A stretch of 60,000 nt of DNA, from positions 9,984,001 to 10,044,000 of the forward strand of contig CM060731.1 of NCBI GenBank assembly GCA_030704615.1. The letters are read 5' to 3'. The position numbers were made by a program, and so were the translations under genes. Shown here piece after piece: positions 33,481 to 45,234 of the stretch; the first letter of the stretch is position 1; each line of letters begins with the position of its first letter. A model generated the notes under the pieces. The model worked only from the letters and a program-made list of their open reading frames with translations, ran no database searches and was not told the origin of the DNA. This DNA comes from Takakia lepidozioides. Its lineage: Eukaryota; Streptophyta; Takakiopsida; Takakiales; Takakiaceae.

Positions 33481-34985
33481 AGTTTCGTTAAAAGAATCCA
33501 TAGTTTGGACACACTTTGTCCGTTTTACATTTGGACAATTAGTGCATGTAGCTATTATAGTTGGCAATACTAACCCTTAAGCGCACCGAGCCAGTTTCTG
33601 GCTTCCAATTTTCATTTTTTCTCAATAACTTTTTGGCCACTTGGCAGAAACTGCTGATTTTTACATATGCTCATCTAGGACAGTGGACCCACACACATGT
33701 GTGATCCGTTCTTTCCCGATTTAAGTCAGGGATCAGCAATTTAGGGATGAAGCCTAGGGGGTCTATCTCCCTCCGTTTTTGTATTTTGCTTCCGTGAATA
33801 CCGGCCTCTTTTCTTGTCTCATTGTCCTCGCGCTGTGTGGTGTGACAACGCGCAAGTGCCTAGCGTCTCATGTTTGCAGGTTGCCGTTGCCATCTCGTAG
33901 GTTGTCATTGCTCAGCTTGTCGCGCGTAGTTGGTTCTACGTGCGCATTTGTTGCTGCCTTCTTGGTATCTCCTTCATCACCTTATATCCGCATGTTTCTT
34001 GTCATTGAATGAGCGGAGGTTGATCTTGGATTGTGAAGCAAGTCCCTGCAGGTTCCCGTTGTTCTGGAGCCCATTTCGGCGCTAGCATTTACATCATTTC
34101 CTAGAGCCGTGCAGCATTCCATTACCTTGCGCATTTGATCTTGATTTGTGATAGTACACTTGTGTGTATGGAGGCTTGTAAGTCTGCAGATGGGCTTGGA
34201 TGACTAGCTGCCTTCACCACCATCTCCTAGATTAGGCATGCAGAGTGAGATTATAGCCTAATGGGCAAGGGATTTGGGAGCAAATGGAGAACAAGTGGCA
34301 AAGCTCCTCGGCTGTCTCAACGAGGATTATCTTCTGTGCCTGAAACGTCTTGCGCGGGTGAAGTGGCTTGCATTCCCTGCTTCTGCGAACTTTCGTTACC
34401 TCTGGCAACGTCAGACAACAGAGGTCTTGGGTTGGTGTCATCACACGTCCAGAAGGGTGATCCTACGGGGTTCTCCCATGCAGTGAACGACTTCCTGTGA
34501 TTTGTTGTTTGGCCTAATTTTGAGAGTGATTCCACTAGTAGTCCTCATGGTGAGACTAAAGGCCTTAGCAAGGTCATAAGGTCTTAAGGGTGATTCCCTA
34601 CTAGTGTTCTTGGATGACTTTGGTAGCGCTGAACTTTCATCGCCACCATATGCCTTATGGAGTTCATGTGTAGTTCCCAATTCGCCTCACAATTGGACGA
34701 CCTCGGTGGACATAGCCAAAATACAAAAGATCTTGGGGTTTTGGGCTTTACTGTAAAGGTGCGGGTGGCTGACTTGCATGTCGAGGGTCCATACCTTCAT
34801 CGTCTAATGCTCCAGAGTGGGCTTTTGGTATGATTATTGAGGTTAGTTGGGACATTCTATATGCTAGGGAAAACTACCTCATATCCTTTTTTGGGACACT
34901 TGGTGTCCATACCCTATCCTCCACACTTTGCTTGCGTGTTGATTTGGATGACGGTGCAGGCTCATGCATAGCCAGTGAATTGTTA
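33481..34985. other. No supported gene
   Basis: Short overlapping ORFs (60-80 codons), none recognised. There is a tRNA-like A-box phrase (tatagcctaatgggcaaggg, about 34252) but no B box. Confidence 0.35.
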
Positions 34986-34989
34986 GGAC

Positions 34990-36089
34990 TATAGATGTAG
35001 ATGCATGATAATGATTGTGGTGAGTCTGAGGGCGATTCAGATTCAGATTCTGATGATGATAATTATGACCCTGTAGAGGATGCTCGATCGGGCTGATCCA
35101 ATGGCCTTTGGGGATCCCAATATGTGGGACTTTGAGGTGGATACTGGGAATGCTGCTAGGGAGGTGGATCAGTATGAATTAGGTGATGATTGGGAATCCT
35201 GACCACCTGCTGACATGTTTGGAGACGACATGTGGAACTCATCCTGCTCTGAATTGCCACAGGTGTAATGGTCCGGTGGTGAGACAAGCCCGAATGTGCC
35301 TCTTGGGTGATGATGCTACTCCTGTTGATTTTTTTAATCTGCTTTGGCCTATGGCTGTCATGCGCAAGGTCTGTGCCATGACAAACCTTTATGCTAGAAC
35401 CCTAAATTCCAAAGGAAAAGTGAAGGGAGGGCAAGTGGTGGTACCCTCTTTCTGTGCCTAAATTGAATGCCTAGCTGGGCATTCACATTCTCATGCGCAT
35501 AAAAAAAAATGCTAAATACCAGATGCTACTGGAAAACATCGGATGGATTTTTCAAATGCTCGTCTATCATGCGCATTTTGAGCCGCAACTGCTTTGAATC
35601 TATCTTGCGGTGCCTTCACCTTGTGGACAACCGAGTGGTGGCCACAAATCCTGCTGACCCTGGCTTTGACAAACTTGCAAAGACTCGTTGGTTGATTGAT
35701 TCCATGAATTCTTTGTTTGCCAAATATTACACGCCAAAGCAGAACCTGTCTGTTGATGAGATGATGGTCAAGTACAAGGGAAGTATTGTAGATTGTAGCA
35801 GTACTTGGCTAAAAAGCCAGTGAAGTGGAGGATCAAGATTTGGTGTTTGGCCAAGTATGTACAGAAAATGGAAGTGTACCTGGGCAAAAAAAATGACATT
35901 GATTTGTCGCATGGTACAGGTTACAGGGTGGTTATAACAAGGCTGATGGATGGATTCCAGGGAAAAGGGCACATCATGACCTGTAACAATTTCTTCTCTA
36001 GTCCCATCTTTTTCTATGACTTGGCTGCTCATGGCATATATGCCAGTGGGACAGTGAAGACTTGTCGGATTGGCTTTGCTTGGAATTGA
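34990..36089 (+). pseudogene. piggyBac-like (DDE_Tnp_1_7) transposase, decayed
   Basis: An acidic N-terminus (DSDSDSDDDNYDPVED, about 35030) precedes the core. 35183-35461 is the domain start. 35509-35815 reads YWKTSDGFF, MRILSRNCFESILRCLHLVDN, KTRWLIDSMN and the catalytic block NLSVDEMMVKYKG (first Asp). 35805-36089 reads AKKPVKWRIKIWCLAKY, YLGK, GYRVV and MTCNNFFSS. The second catalytic Asp of the family (CDN) is Asn here (AAC at 35985-35987). Frames shift at the A-run near 35500 and at about 35790, and the third-Asp region is absent. It is therefore inactive. PiggyBac relatives are uncommon in plants. Confidence 0.75.
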
Positions 36090-36920
36090 GTAAGGGCAGG
36101 GAGAGAGGTCAATATAAGGTCTTCTTCCGCTGACCTCGGGTACAAATCCTCTTTCTTTGCAACACCACCTTGCGCTCACGCTTACAAAACATGAGCTGGG
36201 CTCATGCTCTGGTGGGGAAGCGTGAGCTTAGCTCACATGGTTAGGCTCATGCCGTAGCTGCGCTGTCAACAGCTTGACAATCTGTTTGGGAGAAGCACCC
36301 AGCCCTCTAGCCAACCTAGAAATGATACCTGCCCTAGCGGATAATGAGAAGGAGCAGGGGGAGGGACCTCAGAATACCCCTGCGAGCCCATTGCGCTGGT
36401 AAATCACAAAAGATGAGGGATCTGACATCTCCGAACTCGCAATGAAGCACCGCAGTCAAAATATGAAGCATTCAGCTCATAGACAGATGCTACACACAAT
36501 GGTGTTGCTAGAAGGGGAGACCAGGAAGATAATGAAAATAGCTCACAATGAAATACAAATAATAGAGGAAGTTAAGTACTCAACAACAACCTATCTGCTG
36601 CAGCATACATGCAAGTAGGAGAAAAAGCGCACGAAGACAAATTAAACTACCTACAAACGCGCGGGAACTCGAGACCTCTGTGACCAAACGAGAAACATGA
36701 GACCTCCACAACCGCTACAGACCCCATTTGAGAAAAAACGATGCAAAGTTTTTGGTAATGAAAAATTAGGGCAATCGCAAGGTGGATCTGTAAACTACAC
36801 GTGACCAACAAATCCATGGTCCAATTTTTGGGAAATTCCATCGAGATCTGCAAAAGATATGAGCTAAAGAAATAATGTCGAGGCCCAATTTGAGCTTGGT
36901 GGGCTTTTAGGGTTAAACTG
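36090..36920. other. No supported gene
   Basis: Noncoding. 36180-36260 has clustered gagct/agctc and gctcatg/catgagc words (gcgtgagcttagctcacatgg), resembling the cluster at 7030-7085. Confidence 0.35.
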
Positions 36921-36924
36921 ATGG

Positions 36925-37075
36925 ACTCTATAAAAGTCATGTACACTTGGGCTATTGCTCTAAATTTTTGAGTGGTGGGGGCAATTTTATGGACATTGTA
37001 ATGATCTATTTAGATGTCCAAGTCATTTGGAACTTATGGACTGATTTATAAGCAAAAAAATGCGCATTTTCCAAG
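36925..37075 (+). repeat. Right arm of the inverted repeat flanking the piggyBac-like region
   Basis: It is the partner of 33290-33480 in opposite orientation. The 3.6-kb space between the arms holds the broken transposase. Whether these are the element's own sub-terminal repeats or two independent dispersed repeats is unclear, because no TTAA target duplication was found. Confidence 0.5.
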
Positions 37076-37385
37076 CGCCTAATTCTCTTTCGTTTATTTT
37101 GATTGAGATTTTTTACTAAAAAGGCATAGGTTCTCGTTCTCTTAAATAGGCGCAACAAGTATCGGCAAATAGGTCATGAAATCTAGTAGCCCGTGATAAC
37201 CTATATGACGCTTCGGTAGACCAATAGAATTCGTCGGAAGTAACGTGGACCCCACCATTTGATGGGTCGGATGGACTTTCATGGATGTCACCCTATGTCA
37301 TTTGTGACCATATCTTGCATCAATTCTAGCGACGACAGAAGGTCGGAAGCTAGTTTAGCGTAGAGCAGGAATAGGGTGCTATAGT

Positions 37386-37420
37386 GCCACGTCATCGTCG
37401 CCACGTCATCGTCGTCGTCA
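37386..37420 (+). promoter_or_regulatory. Twin CCACGTCA motifs upstream of the CDC20-like pseudogene
   Basis: gccacgtcatcgtc occurs twice in tandem. CCACGTCA is the reverse of the plant bZIP C/G-hybrid box TGACGTGG. The following 300 bases are GC-rich, as in a 5' leader. Promoter function is inferred only. Confidence 0.25.
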
Positions 37421-37933
37421 ATTTCTTTGGAATCTGCCCGGACGGCCCGCGCGAAAAACCCCAAAGCGCCAAGTTGTTTTGGAATTGCCCGGACTGCCCG
37501 GTTCTTGGAGTTCTTGAACTGCAGGAGCTCTACGTTTTCCGCCATTGTGCACCTTGCAAGCTCTCAACAGTCTCGCTGCTCAATGCAAACCGTGGTCTTT
37601 CCCTCATTCGATCAGCTTCGGTTTTCGTGCAAAGGCTCCGCAGATCACATCATTTTGCTTGCTTAGGCTTGTGAACGTGTTTTGGTCGTGACAGCCACAT
37701 CATCAATCATGATGGTAAGGTTGTTTGCTTTTGGGCCCTTTTCCAAGCATTGAATAGAAAGTTTGGGGTAAGGAATCAACAAGAAGTGATACAAAGTATG
37801 CTGATGAGCATAACAATGTTTTTATGATGGAGTGAGATGTTTCTGAAACTCAACAATGGTTGTCACAGACACATTCAAGGATAAAAAAACTAACAGACAT
37901 GTCTTCCTTCAAAATATGACTTGCTAAAGAGTG

Positions 37934-38600
37934 TGTTTTGAATTGGCAGTACGGGTGAGAGATCATGTCACCTTCCGTCTGATAGGGCACAATCAGGAGG
38001 TGTGTGGCCTCAAGTGGTCACCGTCAGGCCAACAACTAGCAAGTGGAGGCAATGACAACTTGCTCCACATTTGGGATGCAGCTGTCACATCATCATCACC
38101 TGAGTCAACAGTCTATCTACACAAGCTGGACGACCACCAAGCAGTTGTGAAAGCACTTGCCTGGTGCCCCTTCCAAGGCAACTTACTGGTGCCTGTATCA
38201 ACAGTGTCCCATTTCTCGTGTAATGAGAAAGTTTTAGTGCACCGTATGTAGTTTCTTATGACTGAAAATGAGATGTTTGAAAAACTGTATTATATATGTT
38301 CCTCTAAATTCAGTTGGTGATATCTGAACTTTTCAGAACTGCATGAGCAAGTTAGGATGGCATATGTGAAGATGTTCTGCATCACACAAGGTTTCACTAT
38401 TATTGATCTAGGTCTGGTGGTCAAACATTGGGTTGTGCACTCAGGTGTGTGCTCTGCAATGGAACCGGCATCAAAAGGAGATACTGAGCAGCCATGGGTT
38501 CAGCCAGAATCAACTGTGCTTGCGGAAGTATCCATCTATGGCCAAAATTGCTGAACTCACTGGTCACACTGCCCGTATTCTCCATCTTGCCCAATAACCG
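37934..38600 (+). pseudogene. CDC20/Fizzy-family WD40 pseudogene fragment
   Basis: After a good acceptor (ttggcag) 37944-38204 encodes WD40 blades of the anaphase-promoting-complex activator family: [40 protein letters not shown] and [16 protein letters not shown]. The next blade (GGGGDRTIKFWN-type) is missing. After another acceptor (actcag, about 38446), [21 protein letters not shown] and [20 protein letters not shown] follow, ending in an in-frame TAA after HLAQ where SPDG is expected. The N-terminal C-box and D-box region and the last blade with the IR tail are absent. Intron traces argue against a processed copy. Confidence 0.8.
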
Positions 38601-38692
38601 GTTTAGTACAAGTATGTACTCGATTTGTGAATTTTTCTTTGAAATCTGGCTCTGCCTCTCAATAGATTTTCTTTGTATTGTACAGATTTTGC

Positions 38693-39562
38693 AGATGAGT
38701 TGAAGAAGGCACGCCAGTTTGGAAGTCTAACGACATTTGGACGCGGCTTGCCCAAAGGGGGTGAAGTATCAGCTGTAAAATCCCTTGAGAGATAGGAGGG
38801 GATTCTTCGATCCCTAGCCCAACATGACCCTCTGGTATGCTTGTTCATTACATCTGAATTTGGTTGCTACAACAGGAAAGTCTGTTTCAATGTTTAATGA
38901 GAGCACCAACCTTCAGAAGTGGTAAACAGTTAAAGAGGGCTGCATACTGGATGGCCGGGCTTGCAGGTGAGCACACGATGTCTTCAGAAAGTAAGCAAGG
39001 GGCATCAAGCTAGGCATGGTGTGGGTCCAGCGAGTTGGAGAGCTGCACAAGGCTGAGGTGGCAATGGAGTGGGGGTGCACTGTGCGTGATGTTGATGCCG
39101 TACTGGCAAAGTACGAGTGGGCAAAGGAGGCAAACAGGCGTGTGATGAAGCTTAAGGAGGAAGGCAAGCCGCTTCCCAAGTCTCTTGACGAAGTTAGTCT
39201 CCCGTGTTTGCTGCCTAAGAGCTCTTGTATGTTTTTGTTATGCTCCGGCAGCTGCATTCTCTTCTCAAAATCTCTCCTCCCGCTGTCTCACCAATGGCTT
39301 TCCACTGTTTGCTTGTTTCCTACCATCTTTTAATACCTTGAATGATGAAATATATTTGTCCCTATACCTTGAATATAAGGTGGCCATAGCTAGGAGATGA
39401 AGGGTCTGGCCTGAGGTTGACACCATGGATTTGTTGGTTGGTGAAGGTGGAAGAGTTGATGGGGGGTTGCTGGAATGCGGCAGCATCTGTGAATCTTGCA
39501 AAAAGTGGACAACTGAGTCGAAATGCTGCTTGTCCGTGCGGCTCTGGAAAGAAGTACAAGAG
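38693..39562 (+). pseudogene. SEC-C-motif protein gene, partial or broken
   Basis: Piece 1 (about 38693-38830) reads DELKKARQFGSLTTFGRGLPKGGEVS with an in-frame TAG soon after. Piece 2 (39016-39192) reads RVGELHKAEVAMEWGCTVRD and VLAKYEWAKEANRRVMKLKE, and ends at a donor (GACGAA/gttagt). Piece 3 (39447-39562, after gtgaag) reads VEELMGG, SVNLAKSGQLSRNA and ACPCGSGKKYKR, the metal-binding SEC-C signature (CxCGSGKKYKRC), cut at a donor before the last Cys codons. I do not recognise the full protein. The helical LKRxA-EV-DVDAVL text is loosely reminiscent of an SRP54 M domain. It lies directly after the CDC20-like piece, so two dead fragments are adjacent. Confidence 0.55.
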
Positions 39563-39839
39563 GTGGGTTCTTGCTCTTTTCACAGCTCCTCTCATCTCTG
39601 TGCCCCATTCCAATGGGAGTGTCGTAAGGCGGAGAGAAGCAATGTTTCTGGCTGCTTTATCTCACACTCATACTTAAACAGATGGATTTTGTGGCTAGAT
39701 GAGTCAAATTTCAAAGCAAGTAGTACTATCAATTTCAAATTTCAAAGCAAAGCAAGTAGTACTATCAAACATCATGTAGCCTGGCAATAAGCTGGCCGTG
39801 AGGTATCTGTGGCTTGAACACTATCTTACGTTTCACGCA

Positions 39840-40760
39840 ATGTGGTGAGGGCACCTTCTTCTTCGACCTGTTTCAGCCAGTTTTATCTCTCATGAGACTC
39901 GGCCCTGAGATCATGTTCCCTAAATTCTGATGTTGAACTCTGCAAGGTAGCTTGTTGGTGGATCTATGGTGGTTTTTGGATTGATTTTAACAAGTTACTG
40001 CCAATGTGGCAACAGGAAAGAATCGAAAAACAGATAACAGAGACGAGGAGAAGCTTTGGAATGCTCACCTCAACGATGACCGCAGCTTCTGAAAGAGGAT
40101 CAAGAGAGGGAGTCCACAATGCCTCTTCTGGCACTTCTGCACATGTGAAGATGCTTTGTGAGGCAGGCAGACTGACAGAGGCTCTCTGCATACATAGCTG
40201 AAGGAGCAGGGATAGAGGGTGGGTCCAGATTCATCTAAGAGGGCCGGATTTCAAGCTCCAGATCACCTATGATTCCCTGTGGAAGGACAGGTATAAGAAA
40301 CAGATGGTCAACTGCAAACCGCAGCGGCAGCGGTCAGACACTGCTAATGAAGGCACCTTCTCACCCTGTTTTTCCCTCTTATCAAAGTTGGCCCCAAATT
40401 TCCGTGTTGAATTCTGCAAGTTAGCTGGTTGAGTGAACCTTTGATAGTTTGGAGTGAATGACATGATACGGCCAATGTGACAACAGGAAAGTATCCAGAA
40501 ACAGGTAACAAAGCTGAGGAGAAGCTGTGGAATGAATACTTTTCCTGACCCCAGTTAATGGTGGGACAACTGAGGCAAAAAGGTGAATGCATGTTGGATT
40601 ACAGAGAGTAGCAGATGCAATTGAGCATACAAACTAGTGTGATAAGTTGAGTTGGGTGTTTCCTAGAACTTCAAGCTCCAAATTACCTATGATTCCCTGT
40701 GGATCAATAGCTACAAGAAACCTGCATCGGTAGATGGTCACCTAAAGGCAGCAGCTGCAA
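39840..40760 (+). repeat. Duplicated PPR leader modules
   Basis: It contains two partial copies of the PPR gene start. 40069-40202 (tcaacgatgaccgcagcttct onward, encoding GSREGVHNASSGTSAHVKML) is a truncated version of 40787-40914. The intervening text shares modules with 3.5-4.3 kb. No complete frame is present. Confidence 0.6.
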
Positions 40761-40768
40761 CGGCACCT

Positions 40769-42909
40769 TTGCTAAAATTAGGCACCTCAACCATGACCAC
40801 AGCTTCTGCAAGGGGATCAAGAGAGGGAGTCCACAATGCCTCTTCTGGCACTTCTGGGCATGTGAAGATGTTTTGTGCGGTAGGCAGTCTGACAGAGGCT
40901 CTACAGACTTTAAACAAAGGAGGCATTTCAGCAGATTCAGATACGTATGTCTGTCTCTTGCTTAAGTGCATCAAGATGGAAGGTCTGGAAGTTGGAAAGC
41001 ATATGCACACTCACATTATCCAAAGTGTATTCCCGCCAAGTGTTTTTCTATTCAACACCCTTGTCTACATGTATGTTAAGTGCAGGAGCATCATGGATGC
41101 TCACCAAATGTTCAACAGAATGCCTCAACCATCTTTGATCATGTGGAACGTGAGGCTTGCAGGGTATGCATAGCAGGGGCGTGGTATGGAGGCCTTGGAG
41201 ACCTATGATCAAATGATGGGGGAAGGGGTGAAGCCCGACCACATCACGTTTCTGTGCATTTGCAATGCGTGTGCAAGCCTGGCAGCTCTGGAAAAAGGTG
41301 AAGAGGTGCATGGCGACATTGTCAGAGCTGCAATTGTACCAAATGTCATTCTGAACAATACCCTCGTGGACATGTATGAAGGGAATGTTTGACAGTATGG
41401 CTGAACAAGATGTGGTGTCGTGGAGTGCGATGATTGCAAGATATGCACAGCAACGGCACGGGATGGAGGCTTTGGAACACGATGCTTGCAGGGTATGCAC
41501 AGCTGGGGCGCGGTATGGAGGCTTTGGAGACCTATGAGCAAAAGATGTGCGAAGGGGTGAAGCCTGACCACATCACATTTGTTTGTGGTTGCAATGCATG
41601 TGCAAGCCTGGGAGCTCTGGAAAATGGGAAAGACGTCCATGGTGACATCGTCAAAGCTGGAATTGCACCAGATTCATCCTGAACACTGCCTTGGTGGACA
41701 TATGCCAAATGTGGGTGGATCGAGGATGCGAAGGGAGTTTTCAACACTGTGGCTGAACGAGATGTGGTGTCGTGGAACACGATGCTTGCAGGGTATGCAC
41801 AGCAGGGGCACGGGATGGAGGCTTTGGAGACCTATGAACAAATGATGGGGGAAGTGGTGAAGCCCGACCACATCACGTTTGTGTGCGTTTGCAATGCGTA
41901 TGCAAGCCGGGCAGCCCTGGAAAAGGGCATGGTTGCATCGCCAAAACTGGAATTGTACTAGATGTGGTTCTGAACAATACCCTCGTGGACATGTATGCCA
42001 GATGTGGAATGCGATGAACGCAGGATATGCCCAGCATGTTGTCATAGGGAGGTCCTGCAACTATTTGAAGGAATGCAAAAGAACGGCTTGAAGCTGGACA
42101 ACCTTTATATGTGTTCTCTCTGCATGCAGTCACACTGGCCTACTGAATGAAGGAAGACACTACTGCGATCCCCTGAGTCAAGATCATGGTATCACTCCGA
42201 CAGTAAAGCACTTTGGCTGCATGGTGGACCTTCTTGGACATGCGGGACAACTGGATGAGGCAGTGGACCCGATTAATAAAATGCCAATCAATCCAGATGT
42301 TGTGGTGTGGAAGGCCTTGCTTGGTGCCTGCAGAATCCATGGCAATGTGGAGATGGCTAAACGTGTGGCAACATCTATCCTCAAGTAGGATGAACAGGAT
42401 GTCGCGACTTATGTGCTACTATCAAACATCTATGCTGCAGCTGGCAGGTGGGATGATACTGCACAAGTGAGAAGAATGATGAAGGTGAGAGGGGTTAAAA
42501 AGGAGCCAGGTCGCTGTTGCATTGAGGTTGGCAACAGGGTGCACACCTTCGTTGTAGATGACAAGTTGCATCCCAGAATTAAGGAAATCCATGTTGAGCT
42601 AGAAGATTGTCTGGGCAGATGAAGGAGGTGGGGTATGTGCCTGACACGCGCTTTGTATTGCATGATGTGGGGAGGAGGAAAAGGAATTTTCTCTTTGCCA
42701 CCACAGTGAGAAGCTGGCCATTGGTTTTGGGCTGATCAGACGACCCCTAGGACGCCTCTCCGTCTCATCAAGATCTTCGAGTGTGTGGTGACTGCCACAC
42801 CTCCACCAAATTCATCTCAAAGATTGTTGGCCGAGCAATTGTTGTAAGGGACGCTAACCGCTTTCACCACTTTGAAGATGGGATTTGTTCTTGTGGTGAT
42901 TACTGGTGA
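40769..42909 (+). pseudogene. PPR-DYW protein gene, disrupted
   Basis: The N-terminal ORF (40769-41173) has PPR text: GSLTEALQTLNKGGISADSD, LLLKCIKMEGLEVGKHMHTH and NTLVYMYVKCRSIMDAHQMF. It ends at a TAG where the repeats have Gln (GYA*QG). At least three near-identical PLS modules follow (EALETYEQMM.EGVKPDHITF, ALEKGKEVHGDIVKAGIVPD) in shifting frames to about 42010. The E/E+ region is at 42190-42620 (WKALLGACRIHGNVEMAK, LLSNIYAAAGRWDD, VHTFVVDDKLHPRIKEI). The DYW deaminase follows, with CHHSEKLAIGFGLI (HxE), [17 protein letters not shown] and the terminal CSCGDYW then TGA at 42907-42909. Such proteins edit organellar RNA. This copy has several frameshifts and stops. Confidence 0.85.
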
Positions 42910-43400
42910 AAGGATGTTTTCTTGGAAAGATGTGAGTGTCTTGCTTCATTCATTGATCTGTGTAGCTACTCAGACCATCCACCATTTCCTGGGAGTATTG
43001 ACCATCATGGGATCTACCCGACATAGGTGGGAAGTCAGCCCATAATTGCACTTGACTGAAAGGGTGTTTTTTTACTGATTCTGGTGACAGTGGATGGAAC
43101 TCAGAGTGATGTCCTAATTCTGGGTTTGGGTGGTAGAGCTTCTCCAAGGCTTGAAGATGAAAGTGAATACGAATTTTAATGAGCTTGATGAGAGGGGCAG
43201 CCCTGTGCACAAGTTTGTTCAGCATCTTAAATTTGGACATGTTTGTTTGTTTCTCGTGATGTGGCTTTGGATGGAGCCCTCGACAAACTTGCACGAATAT
43301 TGTCAAAAGCTAGCCTTAACCCACCAAGATCCAATCCCATGGTGGGTGCTTGAAAGTTCATATAGTGATTGTAAGGGTATTTGGGTATGTTGTTATTGAT
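42867..43400 (+). repeat. PPR 3' segment, duplicated at 46378-46690
   Basis: Both copies run from tttgaagatgggatttgttc (end of the DYW domain) through ggatgttttcttggaaagatg, cttgaagatg.aagtgaata and gagcttgatgagaggggcag to ggatgcggctt-like text. In the second copy the DYW codons are lost (gtgataggatg replaces gtgattactggtgaaaggatg). Confidence 0.7.
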
Positions 43401-43669
43401 TGATGCGGCTTGACTGCCTCACACTATAACATCGGTTTGTGCATGTTGGAGTTCAAGGTTGGGGGTAACTACTTGAGCTGCCAATCTCAAACAAGCCAAA
43501 AAACTGCTCATCCTTGTGGATCTACTGGTTTTTCTCTTTATCTCTCTCTCTCTCTCTCTGGTCCAGCTTGTAATTTTAGTTTTTGTTCCTGCAGGTTCTG
43601 AAGCATTTGTTGATGCATAGTCCTCCAGAACAAGCTCTGATCCTGTTGCCTCGCTGTTGTCAAGTGTGA
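43401..43669. other. Inter-module spacer with (TC)n microsatellite
   Basis: Noncoding; a (TC)n run lies at about 43540-43560. There is a possible acceptor (ttcctgcag) at about 43594. Confidence 0.35.
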
Positions 43670-45230
43670 ATGGATTTGAGGTGTCTCATCACGTGTGGAA
43701 GTGTCAGCATATTGGGCAGAAAAGGGGGTTCAACTCCCCCTCACTTCTTGGCAGGATTTACCAAGCATGGGTGTGGTAGGAATACTTTGGAGACCTATGT
43801 GCAAATGCTGCGCGAAGGGGTGAAGCCCAACCACATCACATTTGTTTGTGTTTGCAATGCGTGTGCAAGCCTGGGAGCTCTGGAAAAGGGGAAAGAGGTC
43901 CCTGCTGACATCGTCAAAGCTGGAATTGTACCAGATGTCATTCTGAACATGCCCTGGTGGAAATGTATGTCAAATGTGCGTGCATTGAGGATCCCAAGGG
44001 AGTGCTTGAAAGTATGGCTGAACGAGATGTGGAGTGCGATGATTGCAGGCTATGCACAGCAAGGATGCGGGATGGAGGCTTTGGAGACCTATGAGCAAGT
44101 GATGTGCGAAGGGGTGAAGCCCAACCACATAACGTTTGTTTTTGTTTGCAATGCGTGTGTAAGCCTTGGAGCTCTGGAAAAAGGGAAAGAGGTCCATGGT
44201 GACATCATCAAAGCTGGAAATGTACCAGATGTCATCCTGAACACTGCCCTGTCGACATGTATGCACGGGATGGAGGCTTTGGAGACCTATGAGCAAGTGT
44301 TGTGCGAAGGGGGGAGGGGATTCCACGCTTGGATTGCCCTTGCATTCAGATGCTGCCCTCCGCAAGCCTGGCACCCTGGAAAAGGGCAAGAGGTGCATGG
44401 TTGCATCACCAAATCTGCGAAGGAAGGGTTCGACACTATGGCCGAACGTGATGTGGTGTCGTGGAACATGATGCTTGCAGGGTATGCACAGCAGGGGCCC
44501 GGGAGGAGGCTTTGGATACCTATGAGCAAATGATGGGGGAAGGGGTGAAGCCCGACCACATCAGGTTTGTGCGTTTGCAGTGTGTGTGCAAGCCTGGCAG
44601 CCCTGGAAAAGGGCAGAGGGTTTATGGTTGCATCGCCAAAGCTGGAATTCTACCAGATGTGGTTCTGAACAAACCCTCGTGGACATGTATGCCAAATGTG
44701 GGTGCATCGAGGATGTGGAGGGAGTGTTTGACCATATGGCCAAACGAGTGTGGTAGGCTTGGAGTGCCATGATCGCAGGATATGCACAGCAGGGGCACGG
44801 GATGGAGGCTATGGAGACCTACAAACAAATGATGTGGGAAGGGGTGAAGCCTGACCACATCACGTGTGTTGGTGTTTGCAACGTGTGTGCAAGCCTCGTA
44901 GCCCTGGAGAAGGGCAAAGAGGTTCATAGTGACATTGTCAAAGCTGGAATTGTACCAGATGTCATTCCGAACAGTGCCCTGGTGGATATGTATGCCAAAT
45001 GTGGGTGCATTGAAGACGCGAAGGGAGTGTTCGACAATATGGCTAAACGAAATGTGGCGTCTTGGAGTGCCATGATAGCAGCATGGGTGTGGGATGGAGG
45101 CTATGGAGACCTATGAGCAAATGATGCAGGAAAGGGGTGAAGCCAAATCACATCATGTTCTTGTGCATTTGCAATGTGTGTGCGAGCCTGGCAGCCCAGG
45201 GCACAGTTATTCATGTTGTAGACAACATAA
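43670..45230 (+). pseudogene. Second PPR repeat cluster, disrupted
   Basis: About six units of the same PPR module as the preceding gene occur, starting near 43785, 44073, 44271 (truncated), 44510, 44805 and 45094. Readable examples are MEALETYEQVMCEGVKPNHI, CNACVSLGALEKGKEVHGDI and, best preserved at 44769-45116, AMIAGYAQQGHGMEAMETYK with NSALVDMYAKCGCIEDAKGV. Frames shift between units and one unit is internally cut. No E or DYW domain follows. Instead the text passes into an ABC-transporter fragment. Unit-to-unit similarity is higher than expected of old PPR motifs, which suggests local gene conversion or recent unequal exchange. Confidence 0.8.
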
Positions 45231-45234
45231 AGTA

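Noticed and set aside
34235-34310. Possible tRNA gene
   Set aside because: An A-box-like tatagcctaatggg is present, but no B box or cloverleaf can be formed downstream.
41048-41500. Long minus-strand ORFs across the PPR cluster (41.0-42.1, 43.9-44.9 kb)
   Set aside because: They repeat with the PPR units and mirror the plus-strand codons; no independent protein features.
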